Below are positions 20,797 through 30,497 of a stretch of DNA of 64,000 nt, in pieces (position 1 is the stretch's first letter; each line of letters starts with the position of its first letter). The notes under the pieces were generated by a model. That model did no database searches. It worked only from the letters and a program-made list of their open reading frames with translations, and was not told the DNA's origin. The DNA lies in NCBI RefSeq assembly GCF_022344005.1, contig NZ_CP092190.1:2567501-2631500 (forward strand), read 5' to 3'. The translations under genes and the position numbers were made by a program. The DNA is from Deinococcus sp. KNUC1210 (GTDB lineage Bacteria > Deinococcota > Deinococci > Deinococcales > Deinococcaceae).

Positions 20797-21363
20797 ATGC
20801 CCTCTCAGCCGATCATCTTTCTCGATACCGAAACGGGCGGCCAGAATCCGGCCATTCATTCGCTCCTGACCATCGGCCTCGTGACGCTGGAGGGCGGCGA
20901 ACTGACGCGCCCGCTGCACCTGCGGCTGCGCCACGAGACCTACAACGTGCGCCCGGAAGCGATGGCGGTCAACGGCATCGACCTTCAGGCCCACCACGCA
21001 CAGGCTCAGGACGCAGAAACGGTAGCGCAGGCGATCCGCGACTACGCTGCCGAGGTGGGCCGGGTCATGCTGGGCGGGCATAACTTCGGCTTCGATCTGA
21101 CGTTTCTGCGCCCGCTGCTGCCCGATCTGGGCAAGGTCTTTCGGCGCGGCTACACCGATACCAAGCTCGCTGCCCAGTTCCTGATTCATGCGGGCGTGCT
21201 GCCGAGGTCTGTGGGCACGCCGCTCGATCAGCTCGCCAAATACTTCGGCATCGAGTACGCCGCCCACGACGCCCTCGAAGACGCACGAACGACGGCGCAG
21301 GTCTACGTCAGATTGATGGGACTCGTACGCAGGGTGGATGAAGCGGCAGACTCTGGACATTGA
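20797..21363 (+). CDS. DEDDh 3'-5' exonuclease (DnaQ-like)
   Basis: 188 residues. DEDDh residues appear in [10 protein letters not shown] (Asp10, Glu12), [12 protein letters not shown] and [14 protein letters not shown]. The family covers the proofreading subunit of DNA polymerase III, RNase T and oligoribonuclease; without other Pol III domains, the role could be repair or RNA maturation. CAGACT lies six bases before the ATG at 20797. A DinB-like gene follows 30 bases on. The substrate cannot be fixed by eye. Confidence 0.87.
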   Translation: MPSQPIIFLDTETGGQNPAIHSLLTIGLVTLEGGELTRPLHLRLRHETYNVRPEAMAVNGIDLQAHHAQAQDAETVAQAIRDYAAEVGRVMLGGHNFGFDLTFLRPLLPDLGKVFRRGYTDTKLAAQFLIHAGVLPRSVGTPLDQLAKYFGIEYAAHDALEDARTTAQVYVRLMGLVRRVDEAADSGH

Positions 21364-21393
21364 CGCAGACCGCTCTCGTGGACATCATCGGCT

Positions 21394-21888
21394 ATGCCGG
21401 ATTCGTTGCTGTACGGTGCTCCGCCTGAAACGCTGCGGCTCCTGCTGGGGCACGCCGATTTCGCTGCTCCCTGGCAGATTCTCGGTCATCTCGACGCCCA
21501 TCTCGCCTGCCAGCGACTTCCGAAGCTCGGTCACAGCATTGCTGAGATCGTGGGTCATCTGCACAACAACATGCTGTACAACCTTGACCTGATCGAAGGC
21601 AGAGCAGCGCCCGAACGTCCAGACTGGCCCCCGGTCAAAGAGCAGGCCTGGCCGACGCTGGCCGCTGACTTTCTGGAAGTCCTGGAACTGCTGCTGGACT
21701 ATGCCCAGCGCCCTGAACTTCTTGAGCGCGTGGTTTTTCCGGCGACAGCCACGGAGCCGGGATGGACGGTGGGCTACAAACTGACGGTCAACGTCGCCAA
21801 GCACAACGCGTATCACTTCGGGCAGATCGTCATTCTGCGTCAACTGCTGGGAGCCTGGCCGGGCGTGCCCTCAGCAGATCAGCTCTGA
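21394..21888 (+). CDS. DinB-like protein
   Basis: 164 residues. The helical bundle carries histidines that usually bind a metal: LGHSIAEIVGHLHNNMLYNL, then VAKHNAYHFGQIVILRQLLG near the C-terminus. DinB/YfiT proteins of this kind are often thiol or mycothiol/bacillithiol S-transferases in stress responses; Deinococcus makes bacillithiol, so a related role is possible but not shown. It follows the exonuclease gene closely. Confidence 0.75.
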   Translation: MPDSLLYGAPPETLRLLLGHADFAAPWQILGHLDAHLACQRLPKLGHSIAEIVGHLHNNMLYNLDLIEGRAAPERPDWPPVKEQAWPTLAADFLEVLELLLDYAQRPELLERVVFPATATEPGWTVGYKLTVNVAKHNAYHFGQIVILRQLLGAWPGVPSADQL

Positions 21889-21962
21889 TCCTCCGTTGCT
21901 CCAGCGGTGCTGCTCGGCTGGTGTTCACGTGGTTACCCAAAGGCAGCGGTCGCCTTTTCTGT

Positions 21963-23420
21963 CTACTCTCCAGCCTCCGCTCGGCCCTCTCTCGGCGGGT
22001 TCGCCGTCAGGCCCGGAGGTCTGCCACCCGGAAAGTGGGTGCTCTGTAGGTCCACGCTGCCCTCTTTCGGCATGATGTCGGCGGTGCGGCCCTGGCCTTC
22101 CAGTACACCCAGGAAGGTTTCCATCACGTTCACCTCGCCGTGAACCAGCCAGATTTTTGCTGCTCCGGTGGCCTGCACCCATGCCAGCAGGTCATCCTGA
22201 TCGGCGTGGGCCGAAAATCCGCCGATGGTGTGGACTTTGGCCCGCACCGCGATCTCTTCGCCCATGATCCGCACCTTGTCGGCTCCCTCCACGATGCGCC
22301 CGCCCAGGCTGCTGGGCGACTGATAGCTCACGATCACCAGACTGGTGGTGGGCTTCCAGAGCTGGTGCTTCAGGTGGTGCTGGATGCGCCCGCCCGTCAT
22401 CATGCCGTTGCCCGCCAGAATGATGGCTGCGCCGTCGTAGCGATTAAGCCGCTGTGATTCCTGCGAGGTCGTGACCACGTGCAGCGTACTGGGCCGGAAG
22501 GGGTCTTCGCCGCTCCTCAGGATCTCGCGCACTTCCGGGCGCAGTTCGTCGCCGTATTCGAAATACTCGTTGGTGGCGCGGGCGGCCATCGGACTGTCCA
22601 GAAAGATCGGAATGCGCGGCACCTGCCCGCTCTCCATCAGGTGCTTCAGGGTGTACAGAATGACCTGTGTGCGCTCGATGGCAAAGCTCGGAATCAGGAT
22701 TTTGCCGCCCAGCCGCACGCTCTGTGACAGAACCTGTGCGAACTCTTCCACCGTCTGGGCGAGTGGGCGGTGGGTGCGGTCGCCGTAGGTGGTTTCGATC
22801 AGCACCGCGTCGGCTTCGGGCGGCAGCGTGAAGTCCTGTTGCAGCCCGCTTTCCCGGTTGCCCAGGTCGCCGGAAAACACCACCCGGCCTTCCGGCGCGT
22901 CGAGCACCAGAAACGCGCTGCCCAGAATATGCCCGGCCCGCTCGGCCCGCACCCGAACTTTGCCGACCTGTACCGTCTCTCCGAACACCAGCTGAGGCCG
23001 CAGCAGTGCCAGGGTGTTGTGAACGTCTTCCTCGTCGTACAGCGGGTCTTCCACGGCTTTTTCGTCGCCGCTGCGCCGCGCCCAGCGCACCTCGCGGCTG
23101 TAGCTCTCGACCTGTATACGGGCGCTGTCGAGCAGCACGGTTTCTGCGAGGGCAGCAGTCGGCTGGGTGCAGTAGATGGGGCCGCGAAAGCCGCGCTTGT
23201 ACAGCAGCGGCAGCCTGCCCACATGGTCGAGGTGGGCGTGCGTCAGCAGCACCGCGTCCAGGCGGGCAGGGTCGAAGGGAAAGGCCTCGCGGTTGCGTGC
23301 CTCCAGCGTGTCTTCACCCTGAAACAATCCGCAGTCGATCAGCAGTTCCATGCCGCCCAGATGCAGGAAATGTCCGCTGCCAGTCACCGTTTCGGCTGCC
23401 CCGATGCTTTGCAAGTGCAT
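21963..23420 (-). CDS. Metallo-beta-lactamase/beta-CASP RNA-processing nuclease
   Basis: 485 residues from this start. Zinc motif [16 protein letters not shown], the beta-CASP stretch [18 protein letters not shown], and C-terminal [17 protein letters not shown] are those of the CPSF73-like/KH-less bacterial family that cleaves RNA 3' ends or 5' leaders. TACACT lies five bases before the ATG at 23420, giving the expected [18 protein letters not shown] start; an ATG at 23468 is less likely. It is divergent from the usp gene. The exact RNA target is unknown. Confidence 0.9.
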   Translation of the reverse strand: MHLQSIGAAETVTGSGHFLHLGGMELLIDCGLFQGEDTLEARNREAFPFDPARLDAVLLTHAHLDHVGRLPLLYKRGFRGPIYCTQPTAALAETVLLDSARIQVESYSREVRWARRSGDEKAVEDPLYDEEDVHNTLALLRPQLVFGETVQVGKVRVRAERAGHILGSAFLVLDAPEGRVVFSGDLGNRESGLQQDFTLPPEADAVLIETTYGDRTHRPLAQTVEEFAQVLSQSVRLGGKILIPSFAIERTQVILYTLKHLMESGQVPRIPIFLDSPMAARATNEYFEYGDELRPEVREILRSGEDPFRPSTLHVVTTSQESQRLNRYDGAAIILAGNGMMTGGRIQHHLKHQLWKPTTSLVIVSYQSPSSLGGRIVEGADKVRIMGEEIAVRAKVHTIGGFSAHADQDDLLAWVQATGAAKIWLVHGEVNVMETFLGVLEGQGRTADIMPKEGSVDLQSTHFPGGRPPGLTANPPREGRAEAGE

Positions 23421-23510
23421 GCGCCAGTGTACCCGAAGAGACTTTGTAAGCGGGGCGACTTTCAGCATTTCTTAAACTCTTCCGGGGCTCTGTGGGTATA
23501 CGCTCAGCAT

Positions 23511-23981
23511 ATGACCAATCCTGAAAGCGTTCCGACCCCTCAGCCAGCCGCATTTCAGAAGATCGCCGTGGGCGTCGATTTCTCGTCCAGCGCCCGCGCC
23601 GCTCTGTCGCTCGCCCGCCAGCGCTTCCCCGGCGCACAGCTCAAGCTGATTCACGTTGTGGATGCGCGTGCCGGAGCGGTCCCCGACTTCTCGACCGGCG
23701 GCAGCGTACCGGTCATGCCCGACGTGCAGGTGCTGGGCGAACTGTCGGCCAGCGACGAACGCCAGCTCGACCGACTGGCTCTTCAGGGCGAGGAAGAAGA
23801 AGTGGTGATGGGCGATCCTGCCTCCACGCTGGTCGAGGCGGCGCAGCTCTGGGGAGCCGAGCTGCTGGTGGTCGGCACACACGCCCAGGGCGTACTGGCA
23901 CACTTCTTCGAGGGCTCGGTGGCCGAAGCGGTGCAGCGGCGATCAAAGATTCCGGTGCTGGTCGTGCCGCTCGGCAGCTGA
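23511..23981 (+). CDS. Universal stress protein (UspA family)
   Basis: 156 residues in one Usp domain. FQKIAVGVDFSSSARAALSL opens it and the ATP-binding loop type is seen near VVMGDPASTLVEAA, then ELLVVGTHAQGVLAHFFEGS and KIPVLVVP. Usp proteins act in stress survival, binding ATP or remaining apo. The GTHAQG...GS pattern suggests nucleotide binding. It is divergent from the beta-CASP gene, with 90 bases between. Confidence 0.92.
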   Translation: MTNPESVPTPQPAAFQKIAVGVDFSSSARAALSLARQRFPGAQLKLIHVVDARAGAVPDFSTGGSVPVMPDVQVLGELSASDERQLDRLALQGEEEEVVMGDPASTLVEAAQLWGAELLVVGTHAQGVLAHFFEGSVAEAVQRRSKIPVLVVPLGS

Positions 23982-24319
23982 GACGCTGCTTGATGAGCGT
24001 CCATGAAGCCGTGTCAATGCTCTGGCTGCCTTGACAAATCTGACAGGCGGCTGAAAAGGCGTGTGATATCATCGCAGCAAGTTGAAGACCTGCGGCGTAC
24101 TTTCTGTATCTGGCCTCCCGGAGCTGTTCGGAGGTTCGGGCGGACGCGGCAGGCTCGGCCCGACAGGCAGCCTGTTGCTGCGGCTTTCTACTCCTGAGCG
24201 CCATGAAGTTTCTACTGAAACGGACAACAATCTGAATGAACACGGTGGGGTCGTCCTTGGGGCGGCCCCGTCTGCGTTCTGACAGAGGGTCGTCACCCCC
24301 ACTTCTGGAGGTACTTTCT
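23982..24319. other. 338-bp non-coding leader or spacer
   Basis: Between usp and a small HTH gene. It holds a TTGACA at 24033-24038 and a TATCAT near 24067, but their 28-base separation is too long for a promoter pair. GTACTTTCTGT occurs twice, near 24099 and 24311. A 66-residue TTG-started ORF (24082-24282) is possible, but nothing in it is recognisable. A strong hairpin at 24247-24269 lies 50 bases before the start of the next gene. Confidence 0.4.
24247..24269 (+). promoter_or_regulatory. GC-rich hairpin in the leader of the small HTH gene
   Basis: GGGGTCGTCC (24247-24256) pairs with GGGCGGCCCC (24260-24269) over ten base pairs, two of them G-U, around a three-base loop. No T tract follows. 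It may be a regulatory structure in the leader of the gene at 24320 or an attenuator. Confidence 0.35.
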
Positions 24320-24523
24320 GTGACACTGCGTGAACAGTTCCATACCCTGCCCAAGCTCCTGAAAGTCAGTGAAGTGGCCGAGTTTACCGGAACTCACGAA
24401 CGCACTGTGCGCCGCTGGATCAGAGAAGGACGGCTGGGAGCCGTGGAAAGTCCGATTGGAATTCGGGTCTCGAGGCGCTCGCTGTGGCGTTTCCTGGGCC
24501 TCGATCTGGCAATGACCGCCTAA
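24320..24523 (+). CDS. Small helix-turn-helix (excisionase/MerR-like) protein
   Basis: 67 residues. LLKVSEVAEFTGTHERTVRR (then WIREGRL) is a MerR/excisionase-like DNA-binding helix-turn-helix, and VSRRSLWRFL closes the wing. GGAGG (24307-24311) gives a good Shine-Dalgarno for GTG 24320. No prophage or integrase gene is near, so it is probably a chromosomal regulator. It has a long leader, unlike most neighbours, so it may be post-transcriptionally controlled. Confidence 0.7.
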   Translation: MTLREQFHTLPKLLKVSEVAEFTGTHERTVRRWIREGRLGAVESPIGIRVSRRSLWRFLGLDLAMTA

Positions 24524-24585
24524 GAGAGCCATCAGAGAACAGAAAAGAGGAGGGGCCAGGTCGGGCACGGGTTACACTGCTCGCC

Positions 24586-25275
24586 GTGTCCGACCTGCCG
24601 CCTGAAACACTGACTGTGCTGAGTGCCCTGCTCGCTGCCGGAGAGGAGCAGCAGGCACAGCTTCTGCTAAATAACGCCCTTCCAGCGCAGTACGCCGAGG
24701 CTGCGGCGCTGGCCCTGGCTGCGGGAAGGCCCCGGCTGGCCGCGCACTGGGCTGTTGGGCACGTTCCGCTGCTGCATGCTGCCGCCCTCCTGCGGCTGGG
24801 GGCGTCAGAGCAGGCGCTGGCCCTGCTGGAATCTGTGCCTGCGTCGGCGCGTGTGCAGGTGCTGTGGGCGCGGGCACTGGCAACGCTCACCGCTGCCGAA
24901 TCGGCGCGGTCGCTGGCCCGCCGCGAGGCAGACGGCCCGGCCATCATCGCCGCCGTGACGCTGATGGGAGAACGGCTGCTGCCCACCGATCCCAGAGCGG
25001 CGCTGCTCGCTCTGGCCGAAGGGTTGAAGGTGGCCGAACAGCTGAACCGGGAGGCCGACGCCCATCTGCTGGCGGTCCTGGCGCATGTTCAGGCACGGCT
25101 GGGCGGGGCTGGCAAGGCCCACAAGACCGCCCAGAAGGCGCTGGACCGCAGCCTGCCGCGCAGTCCGGCCAGAATCGTGGCGCTGCTGGCGCTGGGCCGC
25201 CCGGAGGACGCAGAGGCCGAGCGCCTCGCGGGGGAACTGAGCGCCGACTGGGTGCGTGCGTTTCTGCTGCACTGA
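24586..25275 (+). CDS. Tetratricopeptide-like helical protein, unknown function
   Basis: 229 residues rich in Ala and Leu with evenly spaced helical pairs, as in TPR or SEL1-type repeat proteins (for example AVGHVPLLHAAALLRLGASE, and AAGRPRLAAHWA). No catalytic motif is visible. The GTG at 24586 follows TACACT (24573-24578) by seven bases, a typical leaderless arrangement here. It is convergent with the P450 gene 11 bases downstream. A scaffold or regulatory partner is a guess. Confidence 0.55.
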   Translation: MSDLPPETLTVLSALLAAGEEQQAQLLLNNALPAQYAEAAALALAAGRPRLAAHWAVGHVPLLHAAALLRLGASEQALALLESVPASARVQVLWARALATLTAAESARSLARREADGPAIIAAVTLMGERLLPTDPRAALLALAEGLKVAEQLNREADAHLLAVLAHVQARLGGAGKAHKTAQKALDRSLPRSPARIVALLALGRPEDAEAERLAGELSADWVRAFLLH

Positions 25276-25286
25276 CTCGGCAGCCG

Positions 25287-26528
25287 TTACAGACTGCGAA
25301 CGCTCATCCTCTCCAGGCCGCGAATCACGAAACCGCCTCCATACGCGAAGTCGTCGACTTCCAGACGCGGGAAGGCCAGTGCCAGCGCCCGCAGACTGGC
25401 GCTCAGCTCCAGGCGGGCCAGCGGCGCACCCAGGCAGTAGTGAATGCCCAGCCCGAAGGTCAGGTGCGGATTGGGATCGCGGTCCAGTCGCAGCCGGTCC
25501 GGCTCGCTGAACTTGCGCGGGTCGCGGTTGCCGCTGGCATACAGCAGCGCCACCTTCTGCCCCGGCTGAACCGGCACGCCCGCTACCTCGGTCTCTTCCT
25601 GCACCCAGCGCTCGAACATCGGCAGCGGCGTGTCGAAGCGCAGCAGTTCTTCCATCGCGGTCCTGAAGTAGCTCTCGGGCGCGTCCTGCTGGGCCGCCTG
25701 CACCACGTCCTGCCACTGCCCGCTGCGCCACAGGTTCAGCACACCCGCCGTCAGGCCGTTCACGCTGGCCTCGTGTCCGGCATTCAGCAGCAGGATGCAG
25801 GTGTCCACGAGTTCCTGTTCGCTCAGCCGCTCGCCCGCCTGCTCGACCTCCGAGAGCGCCGTGATCAGGTCGTCCTGTGGGTTGGCCCGGCGCTGGCTCA
25901 GCAGGGTTCGCAGCAGCGCCGAGAAGTCGAGCACGGCCTGCTCTGCCTGAGAAATGGCCTGCTCGGACGGATTCAGCTCGTACAGCCGCACGATGGCCGC
26001 CGACCACGGCCGGAGCTGATGGCGCTCTTCCTGCGGTACGCCCAGCAGTTCGGCGATCACCGTCACGGGCAGCGGCTCGGAATAATCGCCCACCAGATCG
26101 AAGGTTTCGCGCTCGCGCAGCCCCTCGACCACGCCCTGCACAATGGTGCCGATGCGTTCGCGCAGGCCCTCCACCCGGCGCGGCGTGAAGGCGAGCTGCA
26201 CCAGCGAACGCAGACGGGTGTGCTCAGGCGGCTCGGAGTCGAGCAGATGATTGCTGTTGAAAGCGTCGAAGCTGGCACGGCGTGGGTCGCCCTTCAGGTG
26301 GGGGAGTGCGCCCTCATCGCGTGACAGGACGTTGTGGACGCTGCGCCCGAAGCGGCGGCTGTCCTTCAGGACCCGTGCGATCTCGTCGTAGCGCGTGACG
26401 AACAGGCGGTCCTGCTGCCAGAAGGCGGGCGTGGCCTCGCGCACCGCGTCCAGCGCGGGATACGGATCGCGGATGAACTCAGGGGCTGTCAGATCGAGGG
26501 CGGAGAGAGACGCGTCGGGAGCGGACAT
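25287..26528 (-). CDS. Cytochrome P450
   Basis: 413 residues, soluble bacterial type. The heme-ligand motif FGLGIHYCLGAPLARLEL, the I-helix LLLNAGHEASVNGLTAGVL and the EELLRFDTPLPMFERWVQ (ExxR region) are intact. TACGCT lies five bases before the ATG at 26528. Deinococcus uses P450s in carotenoid hydroxylation, so that is one possibility, but the substrate cannot be fixed. A ferredoxin gene is not nearby. Confidence 0.93.
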   Translation of the reverse strand: MSAPDASLSALDLTAPEFIRDPYPALDAVREATPAFWQQDRLFVTRYDEIARVLKDSRRFGRSVHNVLSRDEGALPHLKGDPRRASFDAFNSNHLLDSEPPEHTRLRSLVQLAFTPRRVEGLRERIGTIVQGVVEGLRERETFDLVGDYSEPLPVTVIAELLGVPQEERHQLRPWSAAIVRLYELNPSEQAISQAEQAVLDFSALLRTLLSQRRANPQDDLITALSEVEQAGERLSEQELVDTCILLLNAGHEASVNGLTAGVLNLWRSGQWQDVVQAAQQDAPESYFRTAMEELLRFDTPLPMFERWVQEETEVAGVPVQPGQKVALLYASGNRDPRKFSEPDRLRLDRDPNPHLTFGLGIHYCLGAPLARLELSASLRALALAFPRLEVDDFAYGGGFVIRGLERMSVRSL

Positions 26529-26720
26529 ACCTCAGCGTACCGCCTCGCGCCTGATCGGTGCTTCCAGCCGTTTCTCACCATCCGGGCACCAGTCGTTCCG
26601 CTGCCGGTTCCGCTCTGCTCAGAACGCAGCGCCTCCATTTTTCCTTCCGGTTTCTTTAAGCGTGCCGACTTCACCGTCTCTTTCGTGTGCCGGGCGCAGC
26701 ATGGCGGGCGGAGGTTCAAC

Positions 26721-27137
26721 ATGAGTAATCTGTATACGGCACAGGCAACGGCGCAGGGTGGACGCGCCGGACGGGTGGAGAGCAGCGACGGGCGCATCGA
26801 ACTCGATCTCAGCGTTCCCAGCGAGATCGGCGGCGACGGCGGCCCCGGCACCAACCCCGAGCAGCTGTTCGCGGCGGGCTACGCGGCCTGCTTTCAGGGA
26901 GCGCTGGGTGTGGTAGGTCGGCGCAACAAGGTCGATACCGAGCAGAGCCGCGTCACGGCGCAGGTTGGCCTCCAGAAAGCTGGCCTCGCGTTTGCGCTCG
27001 ATGTGGAATTGCAGGTGCAGATTCCCGGCGTAGACCGCGAAACCGCTCAGAAGCTGGTCGAGCAGGCCCATCAGGTATGCCCGTACAGCGTCGGAACGCG
27101 GGGCAACGTGGACGTGCGCCTCACGATTCTCGACTGA
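26721..27137 (+). CDS. ohr: Organic hydroperoxide resistance protein (Ohr/OsmC family)
   Basis: 138 residues, usual Ohr length. The catalytic cysteines lie in AAGYAACFQGALGVV and VCPYSVGTRGNVDV. Ohr reduces organic peroxides with dihydrolipoamide; a dihydrolipoyl dehydrogenase gene is 2 kb away. A GGAGG sits seven bases before the ATG at 26721. No OhrR regulator is seen next to it. A terminator follows at 27166. Confidence 0.93.
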   Translation: MSNLYTAQATAQGGRAGRVESSDGRIELDLSVPSEIGGDGGPGTNPEQLFAAGYAACFQGALGVVGRRNKVDTEQSRVTAQVGLQKAGLAFALDVELQVQIPGVDRETAQKLVEQAHQVCPYSVGTRGNVDVRLTILD

Positions 27138-27165
27138 ACGGGGAAACGACTCCGCACTAAAAAAG

Positions 27166-27206
27166 AGCTGGAAGCTGGGCTGATGCCCACGCTTCCAGCT
27201 TTCTTT
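27166..27206. terminator. Intrinsic terminator after ohr (and for the phosphoesterase gene)
   Basis: AGCTGGAAGC (27166-27175) pairs with GCTTCCAGCT (27191-27200), extended by TGGGC/GCCCA inside, then TTTCTTT on the plus strand. AAAAAAG upstream gives T-rich sequence on the minus strand too, so it may work in both directions between convergent genes. Confidence 0.85.
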
Positions 27207-27245
27207 GTTCCGTGTCGTCCTGTTTCGTGTACTCGGGCGGTTCGT

Positions 27246-28040
27246 TCAGAAATCGAGGATGTGATACCCGTAGGCGTTCACGACCCGTGCGCCGCTGACC
27301 GTGTCGGTGTACTCGAACTTCTTGCCCTCGTATTCATGAATATGCCCGTGGACGACCAGCTTCGGGTGGCGACGCTCCATGAACTGCTGGATCGACTCGC
27401 AGCCCCGGTGAGCGTGGTCTTTGCCAGCGTGGGGGCCGGGCGGCGGCGCGTGCGTCAAGAAGATATCGACATCTTTGCGGGCACGCATCGCCAGCAGGCC
27501 CAGGCCCCAGCGTGCCTGAAGGTCGGTGTACTGACCTTCCTTGCTCTCGCGGTACTTGGGAACGCCGCCCCAGCCCGCCACACGCAGTCCGGCCACTTCG
27601 ACGACCCGCCCATGCGCGTTGATGACGCCACGCGCCGCGATGCGGGTCTCGCCTTCCGTGATGTATTCATTTTCGTGATTGCCCGGTACATAGACCACCG
27701 GAGCGGGCAACTGGGTCGCCAGAAATTCGAGGTAGTAGCCGGGCAGGTCGCCTGCCGCCAGCACCAGATCGACATCCGGCAGACCAGAGGGAAAGCCGTT
27801 GCGGTACACATAGGGGTGTACATAGTCGGCCAGCACCAGCACTTTATGGGTCGCGGCCTGCGTCTGAACCAGTTGAAGCGGTTCCAACACCGGGCGCGGC
27901 GACAGCTGCGGAGCCGCCGAGACTTTCAGGGCCGGGATGTTGGCTATGGATGGCTGTGACAAGGACATAGAACCGCCTGCTGTGCCGACCATTTCCCCAT
28001 GAAGATGGGAGGGCACATCTACAAATTGAAGTTCGGTCAT
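27246..28040 (-). CDS. Calcineurin-like metallophosphoesterase
   Basis: 264 residues. The metal motifs are clear: VLVLADYVHP (a DxH variant, Tyr-Val in between), LVLAAGDLPGYY, YVPGNHENEY, LTHAPPPGPHAGKDHAH and VVHGHIHEYEG. Like other predicted phosphoesterases of this type it may cleave cyclic nucleotides or phosphate esters; the first motif has Asp-Tyr-Val-His where Asp-x-His is normal, so check activity. The ATG at 28040 has no clear Shine-Dalgarno or spaced -10. It is convergent with ohr. Confidence 0.82.
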   Translation of the reverse strand: MTELQFVDVPSHLHGEMVGTAGGSMSLSQPSIANIPALKVSAAPQLSPRPVLEPLQLVQTQAATHKVLVLADYVHPYVYRNGFPSGLPDVDLVLAAGDLPGYYLEFLATQLPAPVVYVPGNHENEYITEGETRIAARGVINAHGRVVEVAGLRVAGWGGVPKYRESKEGQYTDLQARWGLGLLAMRARKDVDIFLTHAPPPGPHAGKDHAHRGCESIQQFMERRHPKLVVHGHIHEYEGKKFEYTDTVSGARVVNAYGYHILDF

Positions 28041-28116
28041 TGTAGTCCGCCGCTGCCCGGAGTACAACCGTTTCTGTGCCTATAGGGCTTGAGGCAGCCT
28101 TGCTACACTCCCCATC

Positions 28117-28632
28117 GTGATCATAGAAACCAGTCGTCTGCTCATCGTTCCGCTGCCGCTGTCCGTCGTTCGGCAGCGCCTGGAGACGGCGGATTTCACG
28201 GCGGAGGTAGCGTCGCCAAGTGGTCCGCTGAGGGTGCAGTTTCCACCCGAGTGGCCGGGTGATCCGCTGCCGCTGTTCCGGGGAATGGCAGACCGTGCAG
28301 ACCTTGCTGCCGCCCACAGCGTGCTGATCCGGCGGCAGGATCTGCGGGCCATCGGCATGATGGGTGTCAAGGGTTGTCCGGACGCTGCCGGAGCCATCGA
28401 GATCGGCTATGGACTCAATCCGGAAGCCTGGAATCAGGGCTACGCCACCGAGGCGCTGCGTGCCCTGCTGCCCCACTGGCGGGCACAGGAGGGCGTGCAG
28501 CAACTCCGGGCCGAGACAGCGACCAGCAACCCTGCCAGCGCCCGCGTGTTGGAGAAAAGCGGCTTCGTGCGGGTGGGCAGCGCCTGGAGTGAAGAAGACG
28601 GTGATCTGCTGCTGTGGACGTGGCAGGCCTAG
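28117..28632 (+). CDS. GNAT family N-acetyltransferase (RimJ/RimL-like)
   Basis: 171 residues. RLLIVPLPLSVVRQRLETA opens a RimJ-type domain and the acetyl-CoA region is in IEIGYGLNPEAWNQGYATEA (then LRALL), with NPASARVLEKSGFVRVG near the end. The substrate may be a protein N-terminus, an antibiotic or a small amine. TACACT (28104-28109) lies seven bases before GTG 28117, the strongest leaderless match. No operon partner. Confidence 0.88.
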   Translation: MIIETSRLLIVPLPLSVVRQRLETADFTAEVASPSGPLRVQFPPEWPGDPLPLFRGMADRADLAAAHSVLIRRQDLRAIGMMGVKGCPDAAGAIEIGYGLNPEAWNQGYATEALRALLPHWRAQEGVQQLRAETATSNPASARVLEKSGFVRVGSAWSEEDGDLLLWTWQA

Positions 28633-28694
28633 GTCGGCGTGCGCCCTGCTGCCCGGCAGTGGGCGCACAGCTCTAGAAACCACAGGAAGCGGCC

Positions 28695-28733
28695 ACAAAG
28701 AAACTTCCGCCCCGGCAGAAGCCGAAGCGGAAG
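28695..28733 (-). terminator. Intrinsic terminator of tRNA-Glu
   Basis: On the minus strand CTTCCGC (28727-28733) pairs with GCGGAAG (28704-28710), with an inner CGGC/GCCG stem, then TTTCTTT. It starts five bases after the tRNA CCA end. It also faces the end of the GNAT gene at 28632. Confidence 0.8.
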
Positions 28734-28737
28734 ATCG

Positions 28738-28817
<80 letters not shown>

Positions 28818-28900
28818 TTCAGTTTTGCGTTCCTTTCAGAAGAGACTTCGTTCGGGTACGCTTGCTGCCCTTTCAAGGGGTGCTTTTCAGCACGCACGCC

Positions 28901-28929
28901 AGAATACAGGTGAAGTGGGGGTCCGTCAA
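28901..28929 (-). promoter_or_regulatory. Sigma-A promoter of tRNA-Glu(UUC)
   Basis: On the minus strand TTGACG (28924-28929), a 17-base spacer and TATTCT (28901-28906). It implies an 80-base precursor leader before the mature tRNA, which would be removed by RNase P and other nucleases. Confidence 0.8.
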
Positions 28930-29044
28930 GAGCGGGTGAACTCGGAGCGGGCGGCACGTGGCCTGCGGGTGCGGTCAGCGGGGCTGGAGCCCTCAGCGCT
29001 CACAGCCTTCTGGCCAGACCACGCGGCCCGGTTCGTCTGCGACT

Positions 29045-30451
29045 TCAGGCGTGGATGGCGCGTTTGTCGACAGCCATCGCCGCTTCCTTGACAGCCTCGC
29101 TGAGCGTCGGGTGGGCATGGACGGTGCGGGCCAGATCTTCGGCGCTGCCGCCAAACTCCATCACGCTCACGGCCTCGGCGATCAGTTCCGAGACGCCGCC
29201 GCCCAGCATGTGGACGCCCAGGATGCGGTCGGTGTCGGCATCGGCCACCACCTTGACGAAGCCGCGCGTGTCGCCGTGCCCGGTGGCGCGTCCGTTGGCG
29301 GTGAAGGGAAACTGCCCGGTCTTGACCTTCAGGCCGCGCTTGACGGCCTCCTGCTCGGTCAGACCTGCCCAGGCGATCTCGGGACTGGTGTAGATGACCC
29401 AGGGCACGGCGTCGTAGTTGACGTGTCCGGCCTTGCCCGCGAGCTGCTCGGCCAGTGCCACGCCCTCGTCTTCGGCCTTGTGTGCCAGCATCGCGCCGCC
29501 GATCACGTCACCGATGGCGTACACGCCCTTCAGGTTGGTGCGGAAGTGGGCATCGACCTTCACGAAGCCGCGCTCGTCGAGTTGCAGCCCCACCGTCTCT
29601 GCGCCCAGCCCAGCCGTATGGGGCACGCGCCCCACGGCCACGATCAGGCGGTCGAATTCGGCCTGCACGTCCTGACCGTTCTCGGTATACGTCACCTTGA
29701 CGCTGCTGCCGGTGTCCTCGATGGCCCCGATCTGCACGCCGAAATGGAAGTCCAGGCCCTGCTTCTGGAACTCGCGCAGGGCGGCCTTGCTGATGGCAGC
29801 GTCGGCAGCCATCAGGAAGCCGGGCAGCGCTTCGAGCACCGTGACGCTTGCCCCCAGACGACGCCACACACTGCCCAGTTCCACACCGATCACGCCCGCT
29901 CCGATCACGCCCAGCTTCTGCGGCACTTCCGGCAGCGTCAGGGCGCCCGAGTTCTCGACGACACGCTCACTGAACTGCACGCCCGGCAGGCTGCGGGGGC
30001 TGCTGCCCGTCGCCACGATCACGTTTTTCGCGGCGACCTCGGTTCCGGCCACGCTCACGATCCAGGTATCGCCTTCCTGGCGCTCCAGCTTGCCCAGACC
30101 GTGCAGGCTGGCGACCTTGTTCTTCTTGAACAGGAAGGTCACGCCGCCCGACATCTTCTCGACCACGCCGTCCTTGCGGGCGAGCATCTTGTTCAGGTCG
30201 ATGCTCGCGCCCTGCACCTGAATGCCGTGCTCTGCGGCCTCGTGCGTGATCATCTCGTATTTTTCGCTGGAATCCAGCATCGCCTTGCTGGGAATGCAGC
30301 CCACGTTCAGGCAGGTGCCGCCCAGGGCAGGTTTCCCGTTTCGCTCGAAACTGTCGATGCACGCCACTTTAAAGCCGAGCTGAGCGGCACGAATGGCAGC
30401 CACGTATCCTGCCGGGCCGCCTCCAATCACGACAACGTCATAAGTATCCAC
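29045..30451 (-). CDS. lpdA: Dihydrolipoyl dehydrogenase
   Basis: 468 residues. FAD site [14 protein letters not shown], redox-active disulfide [19 protein letters not shown] site [17 protein letters not shown], and the dimer-interface catalytic base near [16 protein letters not shown] are all present. It is the E3 of 2-oxo acid dehydrogenase complexes. The GTG at 30451 follows TAGACT by seven bases and is preferred over the upstream GTG/TTG codons. It stands alone; E1/E2 genes are not in the window. Confidence 0.95.
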   Translation of the reverse strand: MDTYDVVVIGGGPAGYVAAIRAAQLGFKVACIDSFERNGKPALGGTCLNVGCIPSKAMLDSSEKYEMITHEAAEHGIQVQGASIDLNKMLARKDGVVEKMSGGVTFLFKKNKVASLHGLGKLERQEGDTWIVSVAGTEVAAKNVIVATGSSPRSLPGVQFSERVVENSGALTLPEVPQKLGVIGAGVIGVELGSVWRRLGASVTVLEALPGFLMAADAAISKAALREFQKQGLDFHFGVQIGAIEDTGSSVKVTYTENGQDVQAEFDRLIVAVGRVPHTAGLGAETVGLQLDERGFVKVDAHFRTNLKGVYAIGDVIGGAMLAHKAEDEGVALAEQLAGKAGHVNYDAVPWVIYTSPEIAWAGLTEQEAVKRGLKVKTGQFPFTANGRATGHGDTRGFVKVVADADTDRILGVHMLGGGVSELIAEAVSVMEFGGSAEDLARTVHAHPTLSEAVKEAAMAVDKRAIHA

Positions 30452-30497
30452 ACCTCTCAGTCTAACAAGGCGGCGCAATCAGAGAGTGGCAAGCGAA

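Noticed and set aside
24033..24072. TTGACA and TATCAT as a promoter pair after usp
   Set aside because: The separation is about 28 bases, well outside the 16-19 base spacer range.
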